Origin: Oscillospiraceae bacterium
GTDB lineage: Bacteria > Bacillota > Clostridia > Oscillospirales > Oscillospiraceae
Assembly (NCBI GenBank): GCA_028691385.1
Contig: JAQUZL010000023.1
Span: 1 to 19,277, forward strand
Length of the DNA: 19,277 nucleotides
Direction of reading: 5' to 3'
Part shown: positions 1 through 7,563 of the stretch, in pieces
Layout of the letters: each line of letters opens with the position of its first letter
How positions within the stretch are numbered: position 1 is the first letter of the stretch
Notes under the pieces: model-generated
What the model saw: the letters and a program-made list of their open reading frames with translations, nothing else
Database searches by the model: none
Told to the model about the DNA's origin: nothing
Position numbers and translations under genes: made by a program

Positions 1-1580
1 CGGCGGTCAATCAGGCGCTGCAGGACTCCTACGGCACAACGCCGCTCACCGTGCAGCTGCCCGACCGCACCATTCGCTTCGACCCGAAGCTGGTGAACGT
101 GTCCATCGACGTGGAAACCGCTGTGGGCGCCGCCTGGGACTATGGCCGCACCGGCAATGTGTTTTCCCGCGCAAAGCTCCATCGGGAAGCGAAAAACCCG
201 GACAACGAAAAACACATCAATGCCCACGACTCTCTGACGCTCGATGAGGATTACCTCAAGCAGGTCATCGCGGAAGCCGCCGCAGACGCGCTGATCGCGC
301 GCGAGGACTCTACTTCCGTGGTGGACGCGGAAGCGGGCACGGTCACCGTGAAGGTGGGCGTCACCGGCGTCAGTCTGGACGCCGACGCGCTGCTCGAAGC
401 GGTAGAGGCGGCCTATCTCGGCAACGACCTGTCCGCGCCGCTGCTGTTTGGCTACACCACCGAGCCATTCACGCCCACGGATCTCGACGCGATCTATGCG
501 CAGCTGTGCACCACCATGAAGGACGCAAGCTATGACGAGGCAAACCACACCTTCATCGAAGAGGTGCCGGGCTACGGCTTTGATCTGGAAGCGGCCAAGC
601 AAAAGCAGATGCTTTCCGAGGAAGGCTCCACCTTTGTGCTGAACATTGCGCCGATTCAGCCGAAGGTCACGGTGGAAACGCTGAAAAACGAGATGTTTGC
701 CGACGTGCTCAGCTCCTATTCCTCGCCCCACGTGGCAAATGCGCCGCGTACCAACAACCTGAAGCTGGCCTGCGAGGCCATCAACGATACCATTTTGAAC
801 CCGGGCGATGTGTTCTCCTTCAACGGCACGGTGGGTGAGCGCACCGCGGAAAAGGGCTATCAGGCCGCATCGGTCTATGTATCCGGCAACACCGAGTCCG
901 AGCTTGGCGGCGGCGTATGTCAGGTGGCCTCCACGCTGTATATGTGCACGCTCTATGCCGACCTCAAGGTGACCGAGCGCACCGAGCATATGTTTGCCGT
1001 CACCTACGTCCCCATGGGCATGGACGCCACCGTCTACTGGGGCGCGCTGGACTATCGGTTCAAAAACTCCACTGATGCGCCGCTGCTCATCGAGGCCAAC
1101 GTGAAGGACGGCTATGTGAATATCACCTTCCGCGGCACCAAGCCGAAAACCGAGTGGGCATCGCTGAAAATGACCTACGACGTGCTCAGCACCATTCCCT
1201 GGGAGGACGTCACCAAGGAGGACGAAACCCAGCCGCCCGACTACTCCAAAGTCACCCAGACCCCCTACACCGGCTATAAAGTGCAGTCCTACCGGCACTT
1301 CTATGACGCCGCCGGTAAGGAGCTGTCCGTGGAAAAGGTTGCCTACAGCAGCTATTCCAAGCGTGACCGCGTGACCACCGTCGGCAAACCCGAGGAAGTG
1401 CCGCCGGTGACCCCGGTGACCCCGCCCGTCACTCCGCCTGTCACTCCCACCGAGCCGACCGTTCCCACAGAGCCGACCGTTCCCACAGAGCCGACCACGC
1501 CCACAGAGCCGACAACGCCCACAGAGCCTGTGACGCCGGATGTGCCCGCAGAGCCGGACCCCACCGTTCCCACAATCTAA
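1..1580 (+). CDS. VanW family protein, 5'-truncated by window edge
   Basis: The frame is open from base 3 to the TAA at 1578-1580, so the gene begins outside the window; the GTG at 51 is simply an in-frame codon and has no Shine-Dalgarno in front. About 525 residues are visible. The first ~210 resemble the peptidoglycan-binding-like region (PG_binding_4 type) that usually precedes VanW domains. The VanW domain lies at roughly 690-1140, with the hallmark GGGVCQVASTLY at about 907-942 and NPGDVFSFN at about 799-825. The last ~65 residues are a Pro/Thr/Glu tail (VTPPVTP, then TEPTVP units) with no sorting motif or G5 domain after it. Proteins of this type are normally exported and tied to the cell wall, but the biochemical role of VanW is unknown. 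The name comes from a vancomycin-resistance cluster; nothing here suggests resistance. The family call is firm, the function open. Confidence 0.88.
   Translation, partial: AVNQALQDSYGTTPLTVQLPDRTIRFDPKLVNVSIDVETAVGAAWDYGRTGNVFSRAKLHREAKNPDNEKHINAHDSLTLDEDYLKQVIAEAAADALIAREDSTSVVDAEAGTVTVKVGVTGVSLDADALLEAVEAAYLGNDLSAPLLFGYTTEPFTPTDLDAIYAQLCTTMKDASYDEANHTFIEEVPGYGFDLEAAKQKQMLSEEGSTFVLNIAPIQPKVTVETLKNEMFADVLSSYSSPHVANAPRTNNLKLACEAINDTILNPGDVFSFNGTVGERTAEKGYQAASVYVSGNTESELGGGVCQVASTLYMCTLYADLKVTERTEHMFAVTYVPMGMDATVYWGALDYRFKNSTDAPLLIEANVKDGYVNITFRGTKPKTEWASLKMTYDVLSTIPWEDVTKEDETQPPDYSKVTQTPYTGYKVQSYRHFYDAAGKELSVEKVAYSSYSKRDRVTTVGKPEEVPPVTPVTPPVTPPVTPTEPTVPTEPTVPTEPTTPTEPTTPTEPVTPDVPAEPDPTVPTI
1446..1535 (+). 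repeat. Five tandem 18-bp units coding a Pro/Thr/Glu tail
   Basis: Five consecutive 18-base units of the form CCCACAGAGCCGACCGTT (1446-1463, 1464-1481, 1482-1499, 1500-1517, 1518-1535) encode PTEPTV/PTEPTT-like hexapeptides. The first differs by one base from the second, and the last two have drifted. Just upstream (about 1405-1445) shorter 12-base units encode VTPP. The repeat lies wholly within the VanW-family reading frame and likely forms an extended wall-spanning linker. Confidence 0.85.
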
Positions 1581-1584
1581 CGCT

Positions 1585-1624
1585 TCACCCGGCAAAACCA
1601 ATTGGTTTTGCCGGGTGATTTTTT
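1585..1624 (+). terminator. Rho-independent terminator of the VanW gene
   Basis: Bases 1585-1618 form a perfect 34-base palindrome (TCACCCGGCAAAACCAA and its reverse complement), followed by six T at 1619-1624. It starts five bases after the VanW-gene stop. No T run follows the hairpin in the minus direction, so it should act mainly on plus-strand transcription. Confidence 0.9.
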
Positions 1625-1631
1625 GTCAATA

Positions 1632-1811
1632 CTATGATTCTGCGACCCGCGCAAACGGCGCGAGCAGGCTGCGGCCATAGTCATCGGCGCAGTCGCAGCA
1701 GATGGTTTTGCCGTCCACCGCATAATACGCTTCGCCCAGATAAATCTCGCCGCCGCACAGGCTGCATCGGGCAAACACCGCCCACTCCGGCGGGATGAGG
1801 GATGGTTCCAC
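1632..1811 (-). CDS. Small CxxC...CxxC zinc-ribbon-like protein (59 aa)
   Basis: A GTG start at 1809-1811 is preceded by AAAGGAGG (1818-1825, 6-base spacing), a near-perfect ribosome binding site, and the frame ends with TAG at 1632-1634. The frame stays open upstream as far as 2309, but that part is antisense to tadA and is not believed. The 59-residue product has Cys16-x2-Cys19 and Cys38/Cys39-x-Cys41, with YYAVDGKTICCDC around the second pair. This looks like a single treble-clef or zinc-ribbon knuckle. There is no signal peptide or membrane segment. It lies divergent to tadA. The function is unknown; a metal-binding adaptor or regulator is a guess from size and cysteines. Confidence 0.72.
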   Translation of the reverse strand: MEPSLIPPEWAVFARCSLCGGEIYLGEAYYAVDGKTICCDCADDYGRSLLAPFARVAES

Positions 1812-1890
1812 GCAATTCCTCCTTTCCCCCATACCATAGCGCAGCTGGGCGGCCAGCGCGCCGGAACTCGGACAGGAATTGGCAACACGC

Positions 1891-1919
1891 TTGACGTTTT
1901 CCCGGCGGTATCGTAGAAT
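1891..1919 (+). promoter_or_regulatory. Sigma-A promoter of tadA-ansA
   Basis: TTGACG (1891-1896) and TAGAAT (1914-1919) are separated by exactly 17 bases. Transcription would start near 1926, just upstream of the GGAGG at 1929-1933 and the tadA ATG at 1941. The leader is therefore very short, with no room for a riboswitch. Confidence 0.8.
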
Positions 1920-1940
1920 AGCACCACTGGAGGGTTGCCG

Positions 1941-2411
1941 ATGGAGGACGAAATTTGGATGCAGGAAGCGCTGGCGCTGGCGCGCGAAGCTGCCTGCGAG
2001 GGCGAGGTGCCCGTTGGCTGCGTGATTGTGCAGGACGGGCAAATCATTGGCCGCGGCCGCAACCGCCGCGAGCAGGACAAAACCGCCCTTGCCCACGCGG
2101 AGCTGGAAGCCATCGCCGACGCGAACCGCCGCCTTGGCGGCTGGCGGCTGTGGCAGGCCACGCTCTATGTCACCCTCGAACCGTGCCCCATGTGCGCCGG
2201 GGCGATCATCAACGCCCGCATTCCGCGTCTGGTCTATGGCGCGCATGACGCCAAGGCAGGCTCGTGCAGCTCCATCATCAACCTGTTTGCCCTGCCCTAT
2301 AACCATCATCCGGCCATCACCGCCGGTGTGCTCGAAGGCGCGTGCGCGGAGGAGCTGCGCACCTTTTTCCGCCGCCTGCGCAAATCAAAAGAAAGTGGGA
2401 ACCAAGTTTGA
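1941..2411 (+). CDS. tadA: tRNA-specific adenosine-34 deaminase
   Basis: TadA converts adenosine to inosine at the wobble position of tRNA-Arg(ACG), so that one tRNA can read several CGN codons; it is a cytosolic zinc enzyme acting as a homodimer. The 156-residue product has the usual length. It shows the zinc/catalytic motif HAE (His52, Glu54) and PCPMCAGA (Cys82, Cys85), the cytidine-deaminase-fold signature. GEVPVGCV at 21-28 and ARIPRLVYGA at 92-101 are also typical. ATG 1941 was chosen over the in-frame TTG at 1935 because GGAGG (1929-1933) sits 7 bases before it. The gene has its own promoter, and its stop overlaps the start of the asparaginase gene. A different nucleoside or base deaminase of the same fold is possible but less likely. 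Confidence 0.93.
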   Translation: MEDEIWMQEALALAREAACEGEVPVGCVIVQDGQIIGRGRNRREQDKTALAHAELEAIADANRRLGGWRLWQATLYVTLEPCPMCAGAIINARIPRLVYGAHDAKAGSCSSIINLFALPYNHHPAITAGVLEGACAEELRTFFRRLRKSKESGNQV

Positions 2412-3409
2412 AAAAGATTTTGATGCTGGCCACCGGCGGCACCATCGCATCCAAGCCCACCGAAAACGGCCTTGTGCCGCAGCTCACGGCGGACGATCTC
2501 ATCGCCTGCGTGCCGGAGCTTGCCGCGCTGTGCCAAATTCACACGCTGGAGGTCTGTCATCTTGACAGCACGGATATGACGCCTGCGCAGTGGGCGAAGA
2601 TTGCGCTGACCGTGCAGGAAAACTATGCCGCCTACGACGGCTTTGTGGTCTGCCACGGCACGGACACCATGAGCTATGCCGCCGCCGCGCTGTCGTATAT
2701 GATTCAGAACAGTCCCAAGCCCGTGGTGCTGACCGGCTCCCAGAAATCCGTCTTTGTCCGCGATACCGATGCGCGCAACAATCTGATTGACGCCTTTGTC
2801 TATGCCACAGACCCCCTTGCCTGCGGCGTGCGTCTGGTGTTCAACGGCAAGGTAATTCTCGGCACGCGCGCACGTAAGGTGCGCACGCGCAGCTTTAACG
2901 CCTTTGACAGCATCGACTATCCGGAGATTGCCGTGATTCGCGACCACCGGGTGCTCCACTTCATCCGACCCACGCCCAACGCCGATCCCGCGCCGCATTT
3001 CAGCGCCCACTTTGACAACCGCGTGGTGCTGCTCAAGCTGATTCCGGGGCTGGATGTGGGCATCATCGACTACCTCTCCGCCCACACCCGGGCGGTCATC
3101 GTGGAAGGCTTCGGCATGGGCGGTCTGCCGGACTATGCCGGAAACTCCCTGTCCGACGCGGTGGGCAAGCTGATTGCGGCGGGCGTGATGGTGATCATGG
3201 CCACCCAAGTGCCCCACGAGGGCAGCAATCTTTCGGTCTATGCGGTGGGGCAGCGCGCGGCCGCGCAATACAATCTGCTGGAAACCGGCACGATGACGCT
3301 GGAGGCATCTGTGATGAAAACCATGTGGGCGCTGGGCGGCAGCGATTCGCCGGCGCGCTTCCGGCAGCTGTTTTTCACGCCGGTGGAAAACGATTTACTG
3401 GGTGAATAA
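2408..3409 (+). CDS. ansA: L-asparaginase, cytosolic type I-like
   Basis: It hydrolyses L-asparagine to aspartate and ammonia. The 333-residue product starts at the lysines and beta-strand (MKKILMLATGG) expected of the family. The TTG at 2408-2410 is chosen as start because it gives this N-terminus and overlaps the tadA stop as TTGA; only a weak AAGTGGGA precedes it, so translational coupling is likely. Catalytic signatures are TGGTIAS at 9-15 (nucleophile Thr12) and HGTDTM at 83-88 (Thr85, Asp86), with a substrate-loop STD at 54-56. There is no signal peptide, which fits the cytosolic type. It ends at a hairpin that overlaps its stop codon. Its link to tadA seems to be co-transcription only. 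Confidence 0.92.
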   Translation: MKKILMLATGGTIASKPTENGLVPQLTADDLIACVPELAALCQIHTLEVCHLDSTDMTPAQWAKIALTVQENYAAYDGFVVCHGTDTMSYAAAALSYMIQNSPKPVVLTGSQKSVFVRDTDARNNLIDAFVYATDPLACGVRLVFNGKVILGTRARKVRTRSFNAFDSIDYPEIAVIRDHRVLHFIRPTPNADPAPHFSAHFDNRVVLLKLIPGLDVGIIDYLSAHTRAVIVEGFGMGGLPDYAGNSLSDAVGKLIAAGVMVIMATQVPHEGSNLSVYAVGQRAAAQYNLLETGTMTLEASVMKTMWALGGSDSPARFRQLFFTPVENDLLGE

Positions 3410-3440
3410 AATGGGCGGCTCATAAGAGCCGCCCATTTTA
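3407..3440. terminator. Bidirectional terminator between ansA and protease gene
   Basis: A perfect 15-bp stem (TAAAATGGGCGGCTC, 3407-3421, pairing with 3426-3440) closes a 4-base loop, ATAA. It includes the ansA stop codon and ends one base before the protease stop codon at 3442. Each direction reads out as TTTTATT, so it can serve both convergent genes. Confidence 0.85.
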
Positions 3441-3441
3441 T

Positions 3442-6400
3442 TTATGCGAAGAACCGGCAGATCATGGCCGCCGTTTGCGCCCGGGTCGCCGCCGCCATGG
3501 GCAGCAGCGCGCCGTCCACGCCGGCCACAATGCCCGCGTGCACACACCAAGCCATGGCGTCCTGCGCCCACGGGTGCACCTGCGAAGCGTCCCGGTAGGT
3601 TTCCAGCGTGGCGCGGCCATCGGTAAGTTTCCCGGTCAGCTGCGCATCGCGCAGCAGCATGACCGACAGCTGTTCCCGCGTCAAAACGCCGGTGGGGTTC
3701 GTGCCGTCGGAAATGCCGGTTTCCACCGCCCACGCCAGCGCCGCCGCATACCACACGCCCTCCGAGGGCGCGGCGTCCGGATGCTGGGCGTTATACAGAA
3801 TCTGGAACAGCTCCGCGCGGGTTACCAGGCCGTTCGGATCGAACCGGGTATCGGACTTGCCGCGCATCAGCCCGGCTTCATAGGCAGAACGTACACTGGA
3901 GGCATACCAAATGTCGTCCGGCACATCGGCAAACTCCGGCATGGCGCTGCCAAAGCGCGCCGATACGGTCACACTGGACGACGGCATGGTGAACTGGTAG
4001 CTGCCATCCGCGTTTTTGGTCACCGCCACCGCGTCTCCGCCCACATTTTTAACCAGCAGCGCGCGCAGCGCCTTTCCATCTTCCGGCGTCGCGGTCACGC
4101 GAATCTTTGTACCGGCGGCGGCGGTTGCCGCCGAAATGGTCACGCTGCCGCCTTCCGGCGCTTCCAGCTTCACGGCGTAGGTCGTGACCCCGCCGCCACC
4201 GCCGCCACTGCCACCGGAGGCTGCCTGCTGCGTCAGCTGATTTTCTCCGCCGTCACGCACTTTGCCGGTCAGGGTATAGCGTTGCCCGCCGGAAAGCTGC
4301 ACCTGCGCGGTGGCCGCGCCTGCCGGAAGCCAAACCTCTGCCGCGCCGGACGCGTCAAGCGTGCGCGCGCCGGAAACAAAGGCGGTAAATTCTTTGCCGC
4401 CCACGGTGAAGGTCATGCCCGTCACGGTCTGATTTGCGCTCTCCGGCAGCAGCAGCGTCGCACGATAGGTCTGCTGCGCGGGCGCAATCTCCAGCGAGCG
4501 GAAGAAATAGAAGTCCTCACTGTCAATTTTTCCGATCACGTAGGCGCAGTCCTCCGCAGCGGCCGCGGCAAGCGAGAAGGCCGGATACGCCGACAGGCGC
4601 TTGTTTGCATTTTTCCACGCGCCGCTCGCCGCGTCAAAGAACAGCGTAGCGCTGCCGCTGGTGGGTGTTTGCAAATAGCCCAGCACGGCGATACCATCTG
4701 CCGTGGGGACTGCGATGGCGCCGCCGAGCGCGGGCGCGTCATAGGTTTCCGTGGCGGAAAGATCTGTGATCGTGATGTACGGATTTTCCTCGCCCGCCAA
4801 ATCCACGCCGCCGCACAAAATCAGTCGGTCGCCGGAAACGCAGGCCTGCACATCGGTGAGCGGCTGGGGCAGGGTGTAGGGAAGCTTGCGCATCAAGCCC
4901 GTAGCAAGGTTGACGGAATAAACCGTGTCCAGCGGCGTGCCGTCCGCACTCTGGCCGCCGATGGCCAGCAGCTGGCCGCGATAGCCAACCAGCGTGCAGC
5001 CGGTTTTCAGCAGCGGCGACTGCGCGGCCTTGCGCCACTGATTGGTTGCCGGGTCATAGGCGACAATGATGCTGCCGCCACTGCTGGCCGCGTCATAGCA
5101 GCACGCATAAAGCGCGCCATCATAAGCAAACAGCTGCCCCGGATACAGTGCCCGCTCGCCATCGGTCACAACGCCAAGCGTTTTCCACTGCCCGTCCTCG
5201 TAGCGGTGCAGCAGGTTATAGTTTGCTGCGGTGAACGGATCCTCAATTTCTCGCATGCAATACACCGCGCCATCGAGCGCTGCGAGATGAAAAGCATAGG
5301 CATTATCGTCTGATAGGCCGCCGTCGTCCCTGTCCTCCGGCACCGGCAGCGCGGTATAGTCCGTGCCGCAGGTGAGGTCGGTCACGATGCGGCCTGCGCG
5401 GCCGTCTGCCGCAGTGACGGTCACCATGCTCAGCGCCTCCGGCGGCGTGGTCGGCCGCTGGGCGATGATTTCGTCGTCCTGCCACTGCAGCACGGTCAGC
5501 GGCGCGCCGTCTGCTTCCAGTGTGCCTGCCGCGTCGCCAAAGAAGCGGCCGGACAGCGTCACAGTGGTCTGCGCGGTCTGCGCGGAAAGGATAGCAGGAT
5601 CGGGGGCTTCCGCCGCCTTGGTCACGCTGAGATAGCCGCCGGCAATGCACAGCGGCTCAAGCGCATCGGTTTTCACCGTGCCGCCCTTGATGCGCGCGGC
5701 AATCTGCACGCTGGTTTCCTCGGGATACGCCGCGCACAGCAGCCCGAACGCGCCGGTGACGGCGGGCGTAGCCATGGACGTGCCGGAGTACACCGTAAAC
5801 GGCTCTAAGCCTGTGCCGACGCCAAGGCAGTCCAGATAGACCGTGCCGGGGATCTGAACCTCAAAGCGCAGCCGAATCTGGAAGTTCTCTAAATCCACAT
5901 TTTCCGGCAGCTTGGCCGCCACGCCGCCGGACGCGCGCCACAACGACGGCGTGCAGTTGAGCAGCACGCCGTTTTCCTTTGACCAGGAACCGTCTGTCAG
6001 GCGGAATGACTGATACACCTTGCAATAGGTGTCTTCCTGCGCGAAGGACGACACGCCCAAATACAACGGCTCGCCGGGATCGGTGAGGGTGATGGGTGCG
6101 GACACGACGGTCGTTTCCGCCGGGCAGGAAACTTCCAGCGCGCCCTCGCCCAAGAGCGCCGCGTCGGTGGTGGTTTCCAGTGCCTGACCAAGGCCGTTAT
6201 CCTGCGTTTCGTCAAACAGGTGCAGCGCCAAGCCGCCGATGGCGGGGTCTAAGTCGCCCGGCTCAAAGCTCTCATAGACCAGCGCCTGACTGCCGCCCGC
6301 GCCTGCGCGGGCGTTTTTGGCCGCCGCAAAGGCGTTGAAGCTCAGCGCGCAGGACGCCGCCGTGGACAAAATTGTGCTGCCAGGTGCAAACACATCCGTT

Positions 6401-7515
6401 TCGCGCATGCCAAAGTTGGTATAGCCTGCGGGATTCCCGTCCGGCCCGATGGAATTGACCCGAATGCTGCTGCGCGCGGCAGCAAACGCGGCGGTGTATT
6501 CCGCCCCGTCAATGTTGGTTGCGTCATTGCCCGTGGCGATTACCGCGACAATGTCCTGCTGCTCGCAGTATGTAGTCAGCATCTGTTCCAGCCGCGAAAC
6601 AATGGTGGTGCCCATGGACTCGTTGTAGGCGCGGATGTTCACGCCATAATCCGCCTTGGCCATCGCCATCCACGCCAGACCGCCAAGGATGCTGCTCATC
6701 CATATTTCGCCGGTCGGTTCGCAAACGCGCACCGGCAGCAGCTTCACCTGCTGCATCACGCCGCGCACGCCGCCATTTTCGTTGTCTGCGCCGATGATGC
6801 CGGCGACATGGGTGCCGTGACCCAAGACATCGGTGAGATCCGCGCCGTCCTCCATCTCGAGCGACGCATTATAGCCATATTGGCCGCAGCCGGAATCCTC
6901 CATCAGTCCGGGATATTCGGACAGATCCACCAAACGCGTGGAAAGGGCGGGATTTGTGACGTCCATTCCGCTATCGAGCACCGCGATGATCACATCGTCC
7001 GCGCCGGTCATATCGTCCGGGATGTCCAGATCGAACCCGGCGTTTCCGCTTGCAAAGTCGCCGCTGTTTTCCAGCATCCACTGATATTCGGAATAGTCGC
7101 TGTAGCCCTCGGCATACGCGCCGTCCACGCCGCCCTCGCCGGGCAGCATGAGCCAGTCCGTTTCGATGCGCCGGTCAGGCTCGGCGATCAGCACATCGTC
7201 CCGCGCCGTCAGCGCGGCCGCCAGTGCCGTGGACGAAGTGGTGGGCGAGGTGACCAGCATCAGCGTGGCCGTATCGGACGCGCCCAGCGAATAGCCCGCA
7301 ATTTCGTCCTCCTGCGCCACGCCTGTGAGATCCGCCATCGGTTCCCATGTGAAATCCGAGAGCATCCGATTGCGGGCGAAGCTGCCGTCACCGGTTTTCA
7401 GCACAATCACCCGACCCGGGTCCCGTTCGGGCGCCTGCGCTGCCATGGCATAGCCCGGCAGCATGAGCGCCGCTGCCAAAGTGACCGCCAGAATTCGTCG
7501 TAAGACTGTTTTCAT
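3442..7515 (-). CDS. Secreted SLH-anchored subtilisin-like (S8) protease, multidomain
   Basis: A 1357-residue exported protease, starting at ATG 7515 with AGGG 8 bases upstream (7524-7527). An ATG at 7539 in frame has no ribosome site. Order of parts: signal peptide 1-27 (ending GYAMAAQ); I9-like propeptide about 35-118; catalytic domain with Asp181 (DSG), His233 (GHGTHVAG), oxyanion Asn330 (ATGND) and Ser580 (SGTSMATP), so the triad is complete. About 185 residues (388-572) are inserted between Asn330 and Ser580. Then come a TIG-like segment (about 640-700), Kelch-like beta-propeller repeats (about 736-1000), a glycine linker (1101-1109), an InlB-type repeat (about 1112-1188) and three SLH repeats (about 1194-1357), the third degenerate. 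SLH repeats hold proteins non-covalently to cell-wall polymers. Substrates are unknown. It is probably the last gene of a three-gene unit. Confidence 0.9.
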   Translation of the reverse strand: MKTVLRRILAVTLAAALMLPGYAMAAQAPERDPGRVIVLKTGDGSFARNRMLSDFTWEPMADLTGVAQEDEIAGYSLGASDTATLMLVTSPTTSSTALAAALTARDDVLIAEPDRRIETDWLMLPGEGGVDGAYAEGYSDYSEYQWMLENSGDFASGNAGFDLDIPDDMTGADDVIIAVLDSGMDVTNPALSTRLVDLSEYPGLMEDSGCGQYGYNASLEMEDGADLTDVLGHGTHVAGIIGADNENGGVRGVMQQVKLLPVRVCEPTGEIWMSSILGGLAWMAMAKADYGVNIRAYNESMGTTIVSRLEQMLTTYCEQQDIVAVIATGNDATNIDGAEYTAAFAAARSSIRVNSIGPDGNPAGYTNFGMRETDVFAPGSTILSTAASCALSFNAFAAAKNARAGAGGSQALVYESFEPGDLDPAIGGLALHLFDETQDNGLGQALETTTDAALLGEGALEVSCPAETTVVSAPITLTDPGEPLYLGVSSFAQEDTYCKVYQSFRLTDGSWSKENGVLLNCTPSLWRASGGVAAKLPENVDLENFQIRLRFEVQIPGTVYLDCLGVGTGLEPFTVYSGTSMATPAVTGAFGLLCAAYPEETSVQIAARIKGGTVKTDALEPLCIAGGYLSVTKAAEAPDPAILSAQTAQTTVTLSGRFFGDAAGTLEADGAPLTVLQWQDDEIIAQRPTTPPEALSMVTVTAADGRAGRIVTDLTCGTDYTALPVPEDRDDGGLSDDNAYAFHLAALDGAVYCMREIEDPFTAANYNLLHRYEDGQWKTLGVVTDGERALYPGQLFAYDGALYACCYDAASSGGSIIVAYDPATNQWRKAAQSPLLKTGCTLVGYRGQLLAIGGQSADGTPLDTVYSVNLATGLMRKLPYTLPQPLTDVQACVSGDRLILCGGVDLAGEENPYITITDLSATETYDAPALGGAIAVPTADGIAVLGYLQTPTSGSATLFFDAASGAWKNANKRLSAYPAFSLAAAAAEDCAYVIGKIDSEDFYFFRSLEIAPAQQTYRATLLLPESANQTVTGMTFTVGGKEFTAFVSGARTLDASGAAEVWLPAGAATAQVQLSGGQRYTLTGKVRDGGENQLTQQAASGGSGGGGGGVTTYAVKLEAPEGGSVTISAATAAAGTKIRVTATPEDGKALRALLVKNVGGDAVAVTKNADGSYQFTMPSSSVTVSARFGSAMPEFADVPDDIWYASSVRSAYEAGLMRGKSDTRFDPNGLVTRAELFQILYNAQHPDAAPSEGVWYAAALAWAVETGISDGTNPTGVLTREQLSVMLLRDAQLTGKLTDGRATLETYRDASQVHPWAQDAMAWCVHAGIVAGVDGALLPMAAATRAQTAAMICRFFA

Positions 7516-7563
7516 TGTCGCATCCCTGCTTTTCCTCATTATTTTGACGGCGTCTTGCCGTGT

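Noticed and set aside
1446..1535. Regular short repeats that could look like a CRISPR array
   Set aside because: Units are 18 bases and contiguous with no spacers, and they lie in frame inside a protein.
1352..1573. Minus-strand open frame coding Val-Gly-Ser repeats
   Set aside because: It is the complement of the Pro/Thr repeat tail of the VanW-family gene; no ribosome site and extreme composition.
2306..3268. Minus-strand open frame across asparaginase
   Set aside because: Shadow frame; the plus frame has the Thr12 and HGTDTM motifs of asparaginase.
3475..5313. Long plus-strand open frame antisense to the protease
   Set aside because: It results from GC-rich codon bias opposite the protease; composition is rich in Arg/His/Gly/Ala with no recognisable domain, while the minus frame has a full catalytic triad and SLH repeats.
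7547..7561. Short hairpin (ACGGC/GCCGT) between AI-2E and protease genes as a terminator
   Set aside because: Only 5 bp with no T run in the direction of transcription; too weak to call.
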